64,000 nucleotides of DNA from an uncultured Oscillospiraceae bacterium (GCA_900547105.1 URFL01000008.1:1-64000); one strand, 5' to 3'; positions 38,435 through 46,970 are shown, counted from the first letter of the stretch. A program made the numbers and translations. The notes: generated by a model not told the origin, from the sequence alone.

Positions 38435-39229
38435 TTATTGTGCCGCTTCGCGATACTGCCGCGGTGTCACGCCGGTTTCGCGCTTAAACAGGCGGATAAA
38501 GTTGTTGGTGTCGTTGAACCCGCAGCGAATGCCGATGTCCTGTACCGGGATATGGGTGTTCAGCAGCAACTCCTTCGCTTTGGCGACGCGGTTGAGCATG
38601 ATGTATTTTTGCGGACTGCATCCCACCGCCTCGGTAAAGCAATGGGAAACATAACAGGAATTCAAAAAATATTGATCGGCCAGCTGAGATAGCGAGATCG
38701 GTTCGTTATAATGCTGCTCCAAATACACGCGGATCTCATAAATCGCCGGGTTGACTGGGCGAAAAAGAGCAGCAAAGCGTTCGGGATGCTCCCGATAGCA
38801 GGCGATCAGTATCAAATTGAGCAGCGAGGAACGGTTCAGCTCCGCCAGCGGTTGGTCTGTGTTGACCTCTGTCAGCAACCGTGCCCAGGCGCTTTCAACC
38901 TCCTCAAAATGCTGCATACAGAACACATGACAAAAATTGGCCGGTCGGTTGACGAATACCCCGCGCAGACGCGGTTCGCTTACCAGCTGGGGCAGTTGAC
39001 TTGGCGGAATCAAAATATAATAACGCCGGTATTCTCCTTCGACGATATGGATGTTGTGCTCTTCCAGCTTGCTGATAAACACCAACGAGTGGGGAAGCAC
39101 GGTATAGGTTTGGGCACCGATGCTGATCTCTACGGTGCCGGATACAACATACAACAGCTCGTAGGCATTGTGAAAATGCCGCTCGAACGGTTTGGTTTTA
39201 TCGGAATACGCACATTCCAAATGGTGCAT
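38435..39229 (-). CDS. AraC family transcriptional regulator
   Basis: 264 residues from the ATG at 39229, ten bases after AAAGGAG; an ATG nine bases earlier is too close to the site, and the open frame continues far upstream without one. Cupin (HNAYELLYVVSGTVEI) then HTH pair (ISLSQLADQYFLNSCYVSHCF, VQDIGIRCGFNDTNNFIRLF). It is divergent from the GH25 gene and may regulate it. Confidence 0.88.
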   Translation of the reverse strand: MHHLECAYSDKTKPFERHFHNAYELLYVVSGTVEISIGAQTYTVLPHSLVFISKLEEHNIHIVEGEYRRYYILIPPSQLPQLVSEPRLRGVFVNRPANFCHVFCMQHFEEVESAWARLLTEVNTDQPLAELNRSSLLNLILIACYREHPERFAALFRPVNPAIYEIRVYLEQHYNEPISLSQLADQYFLNSCYVSHCFTEAVGCSPQKYIMLNRVAKAKELLLNTHIPVQDIGIRCGFNDTNNFIRLFKRETGVTPRQYREAAQ

Positions 39230-39343
39230 AGGGGGCATTCTCCTTTCTGTGCGAAGATGCTCTATGGTTATCATACGCATTCTTTTGAAAAAAAGCAAGC
39301 CATATGCCGCGCTTTTATGACAAAAAGTGGGGACATCGCTGCA

Positions 39344-39372
39344 TTGACAGACGCGCGCGGCGCTACTATAAT
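39344..39372 (+). promoter_or_regulatory. consensus promoter of the GH25 gene
   Basis: TTGACA, 17-base spacer, TATAAT: perfect sigma-A consensus. Strong basal expression is expected unless repressed. Confidence 0.9.
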
Positions 39373-39406
39373 GAAAATCAATCTCTTTGAGGAAAGTGGG
39401 ACAAGC

Positions 39407-40621
39407 ATGAAAAAGCGTTTGGCGTGGCTTTTGAGTATATGTATGTTGTTTTGTATGGGGGGCGCAGCGTTGGCGGCGGGAGAGCCGGTTCTGTCTTTTT
39501 CGGTACAAAGCCGTTCGATGGATATCAGGGAATCCTGTAGCTTTTCTGCTTTGCTGAAAACCGGCAAGGCGGTGCGCTGGACAAGTACCGATTCGTCGGT
39601 GGCTGCTGTGAATGCGGGTGGTATCGTTACCGGCGTGCAGCGCGGTACAGCTGTGATTGAGGCATGGGATGCGGCCGGCAATCGTGCCGTCTGCACGGCC
39701 GTGGTCGGCTATTACGAAGGTGTGGATCTGTCGTATTCCAACGGAACGGTGAATTTTGAAAAGCTGAAACAGCAGGGCATCGATTTTGCCATGATTCGCA
39801 GCTCCTATGGCTGGTACGACGATAAAACCCAGCCGATCGATTTCCAGTTTGATGCGCAGTTTAAGCGTAATGTGACCGAAGCCAAGCGGGTCGGCATGCC
39901 GTTTGGATTGTACCATTTCAGCTATGCGGTGACGGTGCAGGAAGCCCGTTTAGAGGCAGACTATGTGCTGCAAGCCTTGAAATGGGCAGGGCTGCAGCCT
40001 TCTGATCTCAAGCTGCCGATCGCGTTGGATGTGGAAGTGAACACCACGTATTATCCCAACCTGGACAAACTGCACGCGATGGGGACAGCCGAAGCCAACA
40101 AAGTCTTGCTGGCGTTTTGCAATGTGTTGACCAAAGCTGGATATCGGGTGGCGCTGTATACCAGTAAGGCGCACTTTACCTATTGCTTTGATGTCAAAGC
40201 GTTGGAACAGGCGGGCGTAGGCTTGTGGATGGCGTGGTATACCGATCAACCAACACTCACCACGCCGCCGAGCATTGACGGTGTGAACCCGTTTATGTGG
40301 CAATACGCCGATGACGGTCAGGCGTCCGGTGTGACCGGCGCGGTGGATAAAAATGTACTGTATATGTCCTCCGGCATACAGCTGCACGATTGGGAATCGT
40401 TCGCATTTCCGGTGGCGCCGGTCGGCGGAGCGGGGGATTTGAACCGCGATGGATACATTACCGCTGAGGATGCACTGATGACTCTTCAAGCGGCGACCGA
40501 AAAAATTGATTTAGCGGACGACACATCGCTGGCGGATGTGGATGCCGACGGGCATATTACCGCGACGGACGCTCTGTTGAGCTTACAATACGCCACGCGA
40601 AAAATCACATCCTTTCATTAA
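39407..40621 (+). CDS. secreted GH25 lysozyme with Ig-like domain and dockerin
   Basis: 404 residues, start after GAGGAAAG. Signal peptide to about residue 23 (LAAG). A Big_2-like domain (about 25-103), then GH25 muramidase (GVDLSYSNGTVNFEKL; acid pair in IALDVEVN; final WQYADDGQA), and C-terminal dockerin (DALMTLQAA / DALLSLQYA). Cleaves MurNAc-GlcNAc linkages. A dockerin on a lysozyme suggests tethering to a surface scaffold to attack other bacteria or remodel the wall. Confidence 0.92.
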   Translation: MKKRLAWLLSICMLFCMGGAALAAGEPVLSFSVQSRSMDIRESCSFSALLKTGKAVRWTSTDSSVAAVNAGGIVTGVQRGTAVIEAWDAAGNRAVCTAVVGYYEGVDLSYSNGTVNFEKLKQQGIDFAMIRSSYGWYDDKTQPIDFQFDAQFKRNVTEAKRVGMPFGLYHFSYAVTVQEARLEADYVLQALKWAGLQPSDLKLPIALDVEVNTTYYPNLDKLHAMGTAEANKVLLAFCNVLTKAGYRVALYTSKAHFTYCFDVKALEQAGVGLWMAWYTDQPTLTTPPSIDGVNPFMWQYADDGQASGVTGAVDKNVLYMSSGIQLHDWESFAFPVAPVGGAGDLNRDGYITAEDALMTLQAATEKIDLADDTSLADVDADGHITATDALLSLQYATRKITSFH

Positions 40622-40627
40622 AACATA

Positions 40628-40674
40628 AAAAGAGCACCGGAGCGGCTGATATCAACCGCTCCGGTGCTCTTTTT
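40628..40674. terminator. bidirectional terminator between the GH25 gene and cca
   Basis: GAGCACCGGAGCGG and its complement with a ten-base loop; TTTTT follows on the plus strand and overlaps the cca stop. Confidence 0.88.
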
Positions 40675-42007
40675 ATGCCTGTTCGGCAAGGTCGCGCGCT
40701 TCTGCCAACAGCGCTTCTTTTTCATTCGGCAACCGCTCGTCAATCACCGCTTCCAGCAATTGATCCAGTATGTGTCCCAGTGCCTCACCGGGTGCTATGC
40801 CCATATCCATCAAATCTCGACCGTTGATTGCCAATTGCCGACGCGAGCAGCAAAGCTGTTCGGCAATGATTTCGTTAGCCAAATCCACCATACGCTGCCA
40901 CTCTTGCTGCCGTTTTGGACGAATGGCGGCAGCTTGTGCTTCGCTATCGGCATGCTTTACAGCCAGCCAGCGGCGGAATCCTTCTTCGCCCATTCGCCCG
41001 ATCCATCGCCGCACGACCGGTCGCGTGATGGGCAGCACCATATCGTGCCATTCGATGAGCTGCACAACTGTGTCGATGGTGGCGCGCTCGGCTTTTAAGG
41101 CGGTCAGACGAACAGCCGCCAAGGCCGCACTCTTTTTGGCATGTCCGTAAAAGTGGTCACAGCCGGTGTCATCTGTCGTGCGGCAGAGCGGTTTTCCTGC
41201 ATCGTGAAACAGCATGGTCAGTCGCAGAATGGGGTCCGGCGCAATCGCTGCTACGCTGGCGGCAGTGTGTTCGTAAACATCCAAATGATGACAGGGGTGA
41301 TGCTGCGGATAGCCGACCATGGCACTGATTTCGGGTAGGATGACCGCCAGCACATCCGGATAATCCAGCAATATGGATTGCACTTGCCCCCCACACAGCA
41401 GTAAAACCAGTTCGTGATACAGCCGTTCCACCGATACGTGACAAAGCGTAGGGGATAGACGGCGAGCCGCGTCAGATGTTTGCTGATCAATGGCAAAGTC
41501 TAGCACGCTGGCAAACCGCAGCGCCCGCATAATTCGCAGCGCATCCTCCTGTAATCGCTTATCCGGATCGCCCACACAACGAATCACCTTTGCCGTTAAA
41601 TCCTGCTGCCCGCCAAAGGGATCGACAATACCGGCTTGCGGATGATAAGCCATGGCGTTGACGGTAAAATCCCGCCGTGCCAAGTCCTCTTGTAAAGAGG
41701 TCGTGAAGTGCACCTCGTTTGGATGACGGTGGTCGGTATAATCGCCGTCCACGCGGTAAGTTGTTACTTCCACCGGCAGTCCGTCCGCTATCACCGTTAC
41801 GGTGCCGTGTGCCAATCCCGTGGGGATAACGGAAAAGTGCTGAAATATCCGTATCATATCGTCGGGCGAAGCGTTAGTGGTCACATCCCAATCGTGGGGA
41901 GTGCGCCCCATCAAGCTGTCACGCACGCACCCGCCCACAACGAACGCTTCAAATCCAGCGTTGGTCAGAGTGCTTAACACTTGTAGCACAGGGATGGCAA
42001 TTTGCAT
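40673..42007 (-). CDS. cca: CCA tRNA nucleotidyltransferase (with HD domain)
   Basis: 444 residues. Catalytic FVVGGCVRDSLMGRTPHDWDVTT (quoted in parts: VGGCVRD, HDWDVTT), RRDFTVNAM, and an HD hydrolase domain (LFHDAGKP). Adds or repairs the 3' CCA end. Start at 42007 after AAGAAGGG. Confidence 0.95.
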   Translation of the reverse strand: MQIAIPVLQVLSTLTNAGFEAFVVGGCVRDSLMGRTPHDWDVTTNASPDDMIRIFQHFSVIPTGLAHGTVTVIADGLPVEVTTYRVDGDYTDHRHPNEVHFTTSLQEDLARRDFTVNAMAYHPQAGIVDPFGGQQDLTAKVIRCVGDPDKRLQEDALRIMRALRFASVLDFAIDQQTSDAARRLSPTLCHVSVERLYHELVLLLCGGQVQSILLDYPDVLAVILPEISAMVGYPQHHPCHHLDVYEHTAASVAAIAPDPILRLTMLFHDAGKPLCRTTDDTGCDHFYGHAKKSAALAAVRLTALKAERATIDTVVQLIEWHDMVLPITRPVVRRWIGRMGEEGFRRWLAVKHADSEAQAAAIRPKRQQEWQRMVDLANEIIAEQLCCSRRQLAINGRDLMDMGIAPGEALGHILDQLLEAVIDERLPNEKEALLAEARDLAEQA

Positions 42008-42071
42008 GAGATCCCTTCTTTCGACAAAATTTGATACCTCTTGACAATTATAATAAAAGTGCGGGAAACGC

Positions 42072-42127
42072 GTGAATGAAATTCACTGATTTTGCAGGTT
42101 GAAAGAAAAATGTGTTTTTGGTAGAAT
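42072..42127 (+). promoter_or_regulatory. promoter of the sigma factor gene with upstream dyad
   Basis: TTGAAA (42099-42104), 17 bases, TAGAAT (42122-42127). A GTGAAT-GAA-ATTCAC dyad (42072-42086) precedes it and is a candidate operator. Confidence 0.6.
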
Positions 42128-42154
42128 TATGGGTAAAGAGAGGAGGCTGGAATA

Positions 42155-42697
42155 ATGGGACATTCCATAGATGCGGCTTTAACTACGGAACGAACCTTTT
42201 CCAACCGATTGTGGGAGAAGGTATATATCGCCTACTACGATCGGGTCAAACGGTATGCATTCTGTATTTTGAAGCGTAAAAGCGAAGCGGAGGATGTGGC
42301 GCAAAACACCTTCATTCGTGTGCGTAATCATCTGGATCAAGCGGACGATGATGACCACGGTAAATTCAGCCGGTATTTGCTGCAAATTGCGCGGAATTTA
42401 TCGATCGATCAGCTAAAGCGTGACGCGCGCGAAACCAATCTTCCACAAGAGGGGATGGAGGAACTTATGGGTTGCGTGCCGTCAACAGAAGATACGGTTA
42501 TGCATCGCGAGGACAGACGGCGCATCGACGCGGCTGTGGGCGAATTGAACGACGATTGGCAGCGAGCGGTTCGTATGCGGTACATACAGGACTATCCGGA
42601 AAAGCAGATTGCCGAAAAAATGGGGGTGTCGGCCAATCTGGTGGCGGTGTGGCTGTGTCGTGCCCGCAAGGATTTGCGCGAAAACAAGAATATTTAG
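42155..42697 (+). CDS. RNA polymerase sigma-70 family factor (ECF-like)
   Basis: 180 residues, site GAGGAGG. Sigma-2 region (YCDRVKRYAFCILKRKSEAEDVAQNTF-like segment: EAEDVAQNTFIRV) and sigma-4 (EKQIAEKMGVSANLVAVWLCRA). No adjacent anti-sigma gene. Target promoters cannot be predicted. Confidence 0.88.
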   Translation: MGHSIDAALTTERTFSNRLWEKVYIAYYDRVKRYAFCILKRKSEAEDVAQNTFIRVRNHLDQADDDDHGKFSRYLLQIARNLSIDQLKRDARETNLPQEGMEELMGCVPSTEDTVMHREDRRRIDAAVGELNDDWQRAVRMRYIQDYPEKQIAEKMGVSANLVAVWLCRARKDLRENKNI

Positions 42698-42705
42698 TAT
42701 AAACA

Positions 42706-42737
42706 AACGGGGTTGAACGCACGCGTTCAACCCCGTT
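42706..42737 (-). terminator. terminator of the OmpR-like regulator gene
   Basis: Near-perfect AACGGGGTTGAACGC palindrome; minus-strand tail TTTGTTTAT. Confidence 0.75.
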
Positions 42738-42750
42738 AATCGTACAATGA

Positions 42751-43218
42751 TTAAATCTCGCGGATCTTGAAACCGTAGCCCCAAACGGTATCGATCGACA
42801 GGCGAGAACCAACCAGCTTGCGGCGAATCCGTTTCAGCGTATCGTCCGCAACGCGGGTAGCCGGATTATGGTCGATGCCCCATACAGCCGGGAGCAGCTC
42901 GCTGCGCGGCACCGCACGGGCGGCATTTTTCATCAGATAGGTGAGCATGGCAAACTCGGTGGGGGTGAAGTGGATGTTCTCCTGCTTCTCGTTCGTCACC
43001 GACATATTGTCCAGATCCACCGTCAAACCACCCATGGTGATTTTTTCGGTTGTCGATACGGGTTTGCATACCAGCGAAATATCGGCCGTGATGTTACCGG
43101 CACAATTTTCTTCGGAAATATCGGTATATTCGATCGAATAACCATTGTTGCGAAGCGAATTTACCAGCACTTCCAGCATTTTTTGATCGTCCCCATACAC
43201 GTAAACCAGTTTGGGCAT
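42751..43218 (-). CDS. OmpR/PhoB-type DNA-binding protein with truncated receiver
   Basis: 155 residues, site AAGGAGG. The first 45 residues start like a receiver (KLVYVYGDDQKMLEVL) but stop before the phosphorylation Asp; residues about 55-155 are a full winged-helix trans_reg_C domain (FTPTEFAMLTYLMKN, VWGYGFKI). No histidine kinase adjoins. Acts as an atypical or orphan regulator. Confidence 0.85.
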   Translation of the reverse strand: MPKLVYVYGDDQKMLEVLVNSLRNNGYSIEYTDISEENCAGNITADISLVCKPVSTTEKITMGGLTVDLDNMSVTNEKQENIHFTPTEFAMLTYLMKNAARAVPRSELLPAVWGIDHNPATRVADDTLKRIRRKLVGSRLSIDTVWGYGFKIREI

Positions 43219-43291
43219 GATTCCAACCTCCTTATTGCATTATACACAACTCCATAATGATAACATATTTATGATACAGGGAAAGCGACGG

Positions 43292-43309
43292 CAATTTGTG
43301 AACAAATTG
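43292..43309. promoter_or_regulatory. 8-2-8 perfect palindrome upstream of the OmpR-like gene
   Basis: CAATTTGT-GA-ACAAATTG lies between the pncB 3' end and the OmpR-like gene, without a T tract; candidate operator. Confidence 0.4.
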
Positions 43310-43333
43310 TTAACTTTTTGAAGTCCTCAATTT

Positions 43334-44785
43334 TTAGTAACTATATTCCGACAGCAACCGTTGCTTTTCATCCCACAAAGATTGAGACAAGTCCACATAA
43401 TAGGTGTGAGGATTTTCAAAACGCAGCACTTCATCCCACATATGATCGATCTGATCGGCGCAATAAGCGCGGATGTCGTGGATCGAGGGGGAGGCATACA
43501 CACATTCGCCGTGCTTGAAAATCTGTTTCAAAAGCGGAACCGCAGTGAAATTCTCCACTTTTTTGCGTTTCCAGATGTGCTCGGGATCAAAGAGCTCATA
43601 CGGTTTGCTGTTGTCGATTACCTCGTCATGCATTGTGATGACATCGGCGATCGCTTTTCCGGTTTCGTTATCCGTCAAGCGCCACAGGTTCTTGAAGCAG
43701 GGATTGGTGATTTTGGAAACATTTTCGCTGATCTTAATGCGGGGCAGAATCTTCCCGTCCTCTTCCACCGCAGCCAGCTTGTACACACCGCCGAACACCG
43801 GTTCGCCCGCCGCTGTGATCAGCCGTTCGCCTACGCCAAAGCTGTCCACACAAGCGCCTTGTGCGATCATATCGCGAATCAAATATTCGTCCAGCGAGTT
43901 GGACGCTGTGATTGCGCAGTCGGGGAAGCCGGCCTCGTCCAGCATCTGACGCGCTTTTTTGCTGAGATATGGAATATCGCCGGAGTCAATGCGGATGCCC
44001 ATCGGGCGATAGCCACGGGGAAGCAGCTCTTCCTTAAACACACGAATAGCGTTCGGCACACCGGATTTCAGCGCGTTGTAGGTATCCACCAGCAACAGGC
44101 AATGTTCCGGATAAGTGCGTGCATAGGCGCGGAACGCCTCCAACTCGCTGTCAAACAGCTGGATCCAGCTGTGAGCCATGGTGCCGACCGCCGGAATACC
44201 AAACTGGCGATCTGCCAGTGTACAAGCCGTGGACGAGCACCCGCCAATATAGGCGGCGCGGGCACCCAGCAGGGCACCACTGTAGCTTTGAGCGCGGCGC
44301 GAGCCGAATTCCATTACCGAACGACCGGCTGCCGCCCGCACGATGCGATTGGCTTTGGTGGCGATCAGCGACTGATGGTTAATGGTGAGCAGCAGCATGG
44401 TTTCCACAAATTGCGCCTGAATGGCGGGGCCGCGCACCGTCAAAATAGGCTCGTGCGGGAAAATAGGCGTACCTTCCTCCACTGCCCACACATCGCAGGC
44501 AAAGCGGAAATGCGCCAGATAATCCAGAAACGCTTCGGAGAACATACCGCGCGAGCGAAGATAGTCGATATCCTCCGGGGTAAAACGAAGCTGCTGCAAA
44601 TATTCAATCACCTGCTGCAGCCCTGCCATGATTGCCAGACCGCCGCCTTCGGGAATACGGCGAAAGAACATATCAAAATAGACGATCTGGTCGCCCTTGC
44701 CATGCTCAAAAAAGCCGTTGGCCATGGTCAGCTCATAAAAATCGGTCAGCATTGTCAGATTGTGCTCGGTCTGCTCGATGCGCAT
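43334..44785 (-). CDS. pncB: nicotinate phosphoribosyltransferase
   Basis: 483 residues from ATG at 44785 (AAGGGAG). Conserved MLTDFYELTMANG start, EFGSRRAQS and GIRIDSGDIPYLSKK phosphoribosyl motifs. Makes nicotinate mononucleotide for NAD salvage. Confidence 0.95.
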   Translation of the reverse strand: MRIEQTEHNLTMLTDFYELTMANGFFEHGKGDQIVYFDMFFRRIPEGGGLAIMAGLQQVIEYLQQLRFTPEDIDYLRSRGMFSEAFLDYLAHFRFACDVWAVEEGTPIFPHEPILTVRGPAIQAQFVETMLLLTINHQSLIATKANRIVRAAAGRSVMEFGSRRAQSYSGALLGARAAYIGGCSSTACTLADRQFGIPAVGTMAHSWIQLFDSELEAFRAYARTYPEHCLLLVDTYNALKSGVPNAIRVFKEELLPRGYRPMGIRIDSGDIPYLSKKARQMLDEAGFPDCAITASNSLDEYLIRDMIAQGACVDSFGVGERLITAAGEPVFGGVYKLAAVEEDGKILPRIKISENVSKITNPCFKNLWRLTDNETGKAIADVITMHDEVIDNSKPYELFDPEHIWKRKKVENFTAVPLLKQIFKHGECVYASPSIHDIRAYCADQIDHMWDEVLRFENPHTYYVDLSQSLWDEKQRLLSEYSY

Positions 44786-44850
44786 AACAATTCTCCCTTT
44801 GCGACACATCATCCGATGGATAGATGTGTTTTATTATTTTAAGTTAAGGT

Positions 44851-44880
44851 ATAGTATATACTATTTTTGCAAAAAAACAA
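44851..44880 (-). promoter_or_regulatory. pncB promoter inside a palindrome
   Basis: Minus strand TTGTTT (44880-44875), 16 bases, TATACT (44858-44853). The -10 is embedded in the perfect palindrome ATAGTATATACTAT (44851-44864), which may be a niacin-regulator operator. Confidence 0.5.
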
Positions 44881-44885
44881 GATAC

Positions 44886-44919
44886 AATAAAAACAAAAAG
44901 ACCGTCCCGAAGGACGGTC
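44886..44919 (-). terminator. rpmB terminator
   Basis: GACCGTCC stem on the minus strand followed by TTTTTGTTTTT. Confidence 0.88.
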
Positions 44920-44945
44920 CTAATGATTGCTACTGCCAATATTCA

Positions 44946-45134
44946 TTACAGAGCGCGGGTAACTTTGCCGGAACGCAGGCAACGGGTGCAGGCGTAAACC
45001 CGTTTCGGAGAACCGTTGACCACCGCTTTCACGCGTTTGATGTTGGGTTTCCAAGCGCGGTTGGAACGTCTGTGCGAGTGAGAAACCTTGATGCCGAACG
45101 TCACGCTCTTTCCACAAATATCACATTTTGCCAT
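44946..45134 (-). CDS. rpmB: 50S ribosomal protein L28
   Basis: 62 residues from the ATG at 45134 after GGGAGGTG. C-x-x-C (CDICGK) and CTRC zinc-type cysteines with KVSHSHRRSNRAWKPN. Single-gene unit. Confidence 0.97.
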   Translation of the reverse strand: MAKCDICGKSVTFGIKVSHSHRRSNRAWKPNIKRVKAVVNGSPKRVYACTRCLRSGKVTRAL

Positions 45135-45169
45135 ACTTCTGCACCTCCCAAAAGCAAAATAACAGCTAT

Positions 45170-45198
45170 ATTCTAGCAGAAGCTCTTGAAAAATGCAA
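45170..45198 (-). promoter_or_regulatory. rpmB promoter
   Basis: Minus strand TTGCAT (45198-45193), 17 bases, TAGAAT (45175-45170). Confidence 0.7.
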
Positions 45199-45247
45199 CC
45201 CCCTTTTTTCAAAAAAACGCGAAAATACGAATTTATTTACATAAGAG

Positions 45248-45276
45248 TTGCGTCCGTCGCCAAAAGCTGATAAAAT
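45248..45276 (+). promoter_or_regulatory. pyrB promoter
   Basis: TTGCGT, 17-base spacer, TAAAAT, 24 bases before pyrB. Confidence 0.65.
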
Positions 45277-45299
45277 AACGGGAAAGGGAGTGAGCAAAA

Positions 45300-46376
45300 A
45301 TGCAGACAAGACATGTGTTGGATATAACCGATCTGTCGGTGGAGGAATGCTTGGATGTATTACAGTTGGCGGCAGCAATTCGTGCCAACCCGCAGGATTA
45401 TCTCGATGCCTGCCGCGGAAAGATTTTGGCGACTCTGTTTTATGAGCCTTCTACCCGCACCCAAATGTCTTTCCAGACAGCCATGCTGCGGCTGGGAGGA
45501 CAGGTGATCGGATTTGACAACCCGATGAATTCCTCTGTGTCCAAAGGCGAAACGTTGAAAGATACCATTCGTGTTATCAGCGGCTATGCCGATGTGATCG
45601 CGATGCGCCATCCGTTGGCGGGGTCTGCAGCAGCAGCGGCTTTGTATTCGCGGGTGCCGGTGATCAATGCCGGCGACGGCGGACATCTGCATCCCACCCA
45701 GACTCTGGCGGATCTGACGACGCTCCAGCACGAAAAAGGAACGCTCAGCGGGCTGACTATTGGTCTGTGCGGCGATTTGAAATACGGCCGCACCGTACAC
45801 TCACTGATTCGAGCCATGATTCGTTTCCCCGGCAATTCCTTTGTGCTCATCTCCACGCCGCATCTGCGTGTGCCGGCATATATTCGCCAAGCGCTGGAAG
45901 AAGCCGGCTGCCCTTTTACCGAGGTGGATAGTTTGTCGGAAGCTATGCCGCTGCTGGATGTGCTGTATATGACACGAATTCAGCAGGAGCGGTTTGCTTC
46001 GCGGGCAGAATATGAAAAGCAGGCCGGCATTTATGTGCTGGATGGGCAAAAAATGAAACTGGCGAAACCCGATCTTGCGGTGCTGCATCCGCTGCCGCGG
46101 GTGGATGAGATCGCACAGGAAGTGGACGATGATCCCCGTGCTAAGTATTTTAAGCAAACGGAATATGGCATGTATGCCCGTATGGCGCTGATTATGAAAA
46201 TGGTGGAAAAGCCGCGTAACGATCCCCCTATGTGCTTGTCGGGCGACAAGGGGCATCGTTGCCCCAACCCGGGCTGCATCACACTGAAGGAGTCGTATTT
46301 GCCGCGAAAATTCCGCCCATACGAAGAAGGGATGCTGCAATGTGCCTATTGTGAGGAAGCCTTCCGTGCCCGATAA
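45300..46376 (+). CDS. pyrB: aspartate carbamoyltransferase with PyrI-like zinc C-terminus
   Basis: 358 residues. Carbamoyl-phosphate loop S51-T-R-T (FYEPSTRTQMSF), HPTQTLADL, and aspartate loop HPLPRVDEI. After the usual ~305-residue catalytic chain, a tail carries C321-x4-C326 and C348-x-x-C351 (CPNPGC, CAYC), the spacing of the zinc site of E. coli PyrI (C109/C114, C138/C141). The nucleotide-binding half of PyrI is absent. GGGAGTGAGC precedes the start. Confidence 0.93.
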   Translation: MQTRHVLDITDLSVEECLDVLQLAAAIRANPQDYLDACRGKILATLFYEPSTRTQMSFQTAMLRLGGQVIGFDNPMNSSVSKGETLKDTIRVISGYADVIAMRHPLAGSAAAAALYSRVPVINAGDGGHLHPTQTLADLTTLQHEKGTLSGLTIGLCGDLKYGRTVHSLIRAMIRFPGNSFVLISTPHLRVPAYIRQALEEAGCPFTEVDSLSEAMPLLDVLYMTRIQQERFASRAEYEKQAGIYVLDGQKMKLAKPDLAVLHPLPRVDEIAQEVDDDPRAKYFKQTEYGMYARMALIMKMVEKPRNDPPMCLSGDKGHRCPNPGCITLKESYLPRKFRPYEEGMLQCAYCEEAFRAR

Positions 46377-46917
46377 GCGGGCGCTGCTGCTGTTCGGTTC
46401 GCCGCATAAACAGGGGAGCACCGCCAAGCTGGCGGAGGCGTTTCGCACAGCGTGTCCACCGGAGTATATATGGAATACATGGTACTGCTTTGACCACGAT
46501 GTGCGCCCCTGCGATGATTGCCGCTATTGCCATCGGCACGGCGGATGCGCCAAACCGGATCTCCAGTCCTTTTACGAGCTGCTGGAACAGTCTGATTTGT
46601 TGGTGATCGCTACACCGGTGTACAATTTGTCTTATTCTGCTCCGCTGAAAACGCTGCTGGATCGCACCCAGCGATACTGGGCGGCGCGATTTGTGCGGGG
46701 GATAAAGCCGCCCATTGCACGCCCTAAAAAAGCGGTGCTGCTGACGGTGGCCGAAGTGGACACCGACGGCGGCTCCGTGGTGGAGCGCCAATTGCGCCCG
46801 ACATTGACGATTTTGAACGCGCAATTAGTGACTTCGATGCATATGATGAGTGGTGAACCTTCAACAAAATGGGTGGAATGTGCGAAAAAAGCGGTCAATC
46901 AACTGTCATCTCTGTAA
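46366..46917 (+). CDS. NAD(P)H-dependent FMN reductase/flavodoxin-like protein
   Basis: 183 residues from GTG at 46366 (GAGGAAG six bases upstream), overlapping pyrB by 11 bases; a GTG at 46351 is an alternative. FMN-binding FGSPHKQGSTAKLA, iron-sulfur-flavoprotein-like cysteines (CDDCRYC, GGCAKPD) and the TPVYNLSYSAPLKTLLDR loop. Coupled to pyrB but no pyrimidine function is established. Confidence 0.85.
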   Translation: MPDKRALLLFGSPHKQGSTAKLAEAFRTACPPEYIWNTWYCFDHDVRPCDDCRYCHRHGGCAKPDLQSFYELLEQSDLLVIATPVYNLSYSAPLKTLLDRTQRYWAARFVRGIKPPIARPKKAVLLTVAEVDTDGGSVVERQLRPTLTILNAQLVTSMHMMSGEPSTKWVECAKKAVNQLSSL

Positions 46918-46933
46918 AATTTGCAGAAAATCG

Positions 46934-46970
46934 GGAAAGCGCTTGCATTTCGCCGATGACGCGCTATAAT
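46934..46970 (+). promoter_or_regulatory. livJ promoter with cre-like site
   Basis: TTGCAT (46943-46948), 16 bases, TATAAT (46965-46970). GGAAAGCGCTTGCA (46934-46947) matches 13 of 14 positions of the CcpA cre consensus TGWAARCGYTWNCW and covers the -35. Confidence 0.6.

Noticed and set aside
43285..43316. Rex-type redox operator
   Set aside because: The TTGTGAA and TTGTTAA words are in direct rather than inverted order, so they do not fit a Rex site.
43361..44842. Plus-strand open frame of 493 codons opposite pncB
   Set aside because: Shadow frame of pncB; His-rich, no domain.
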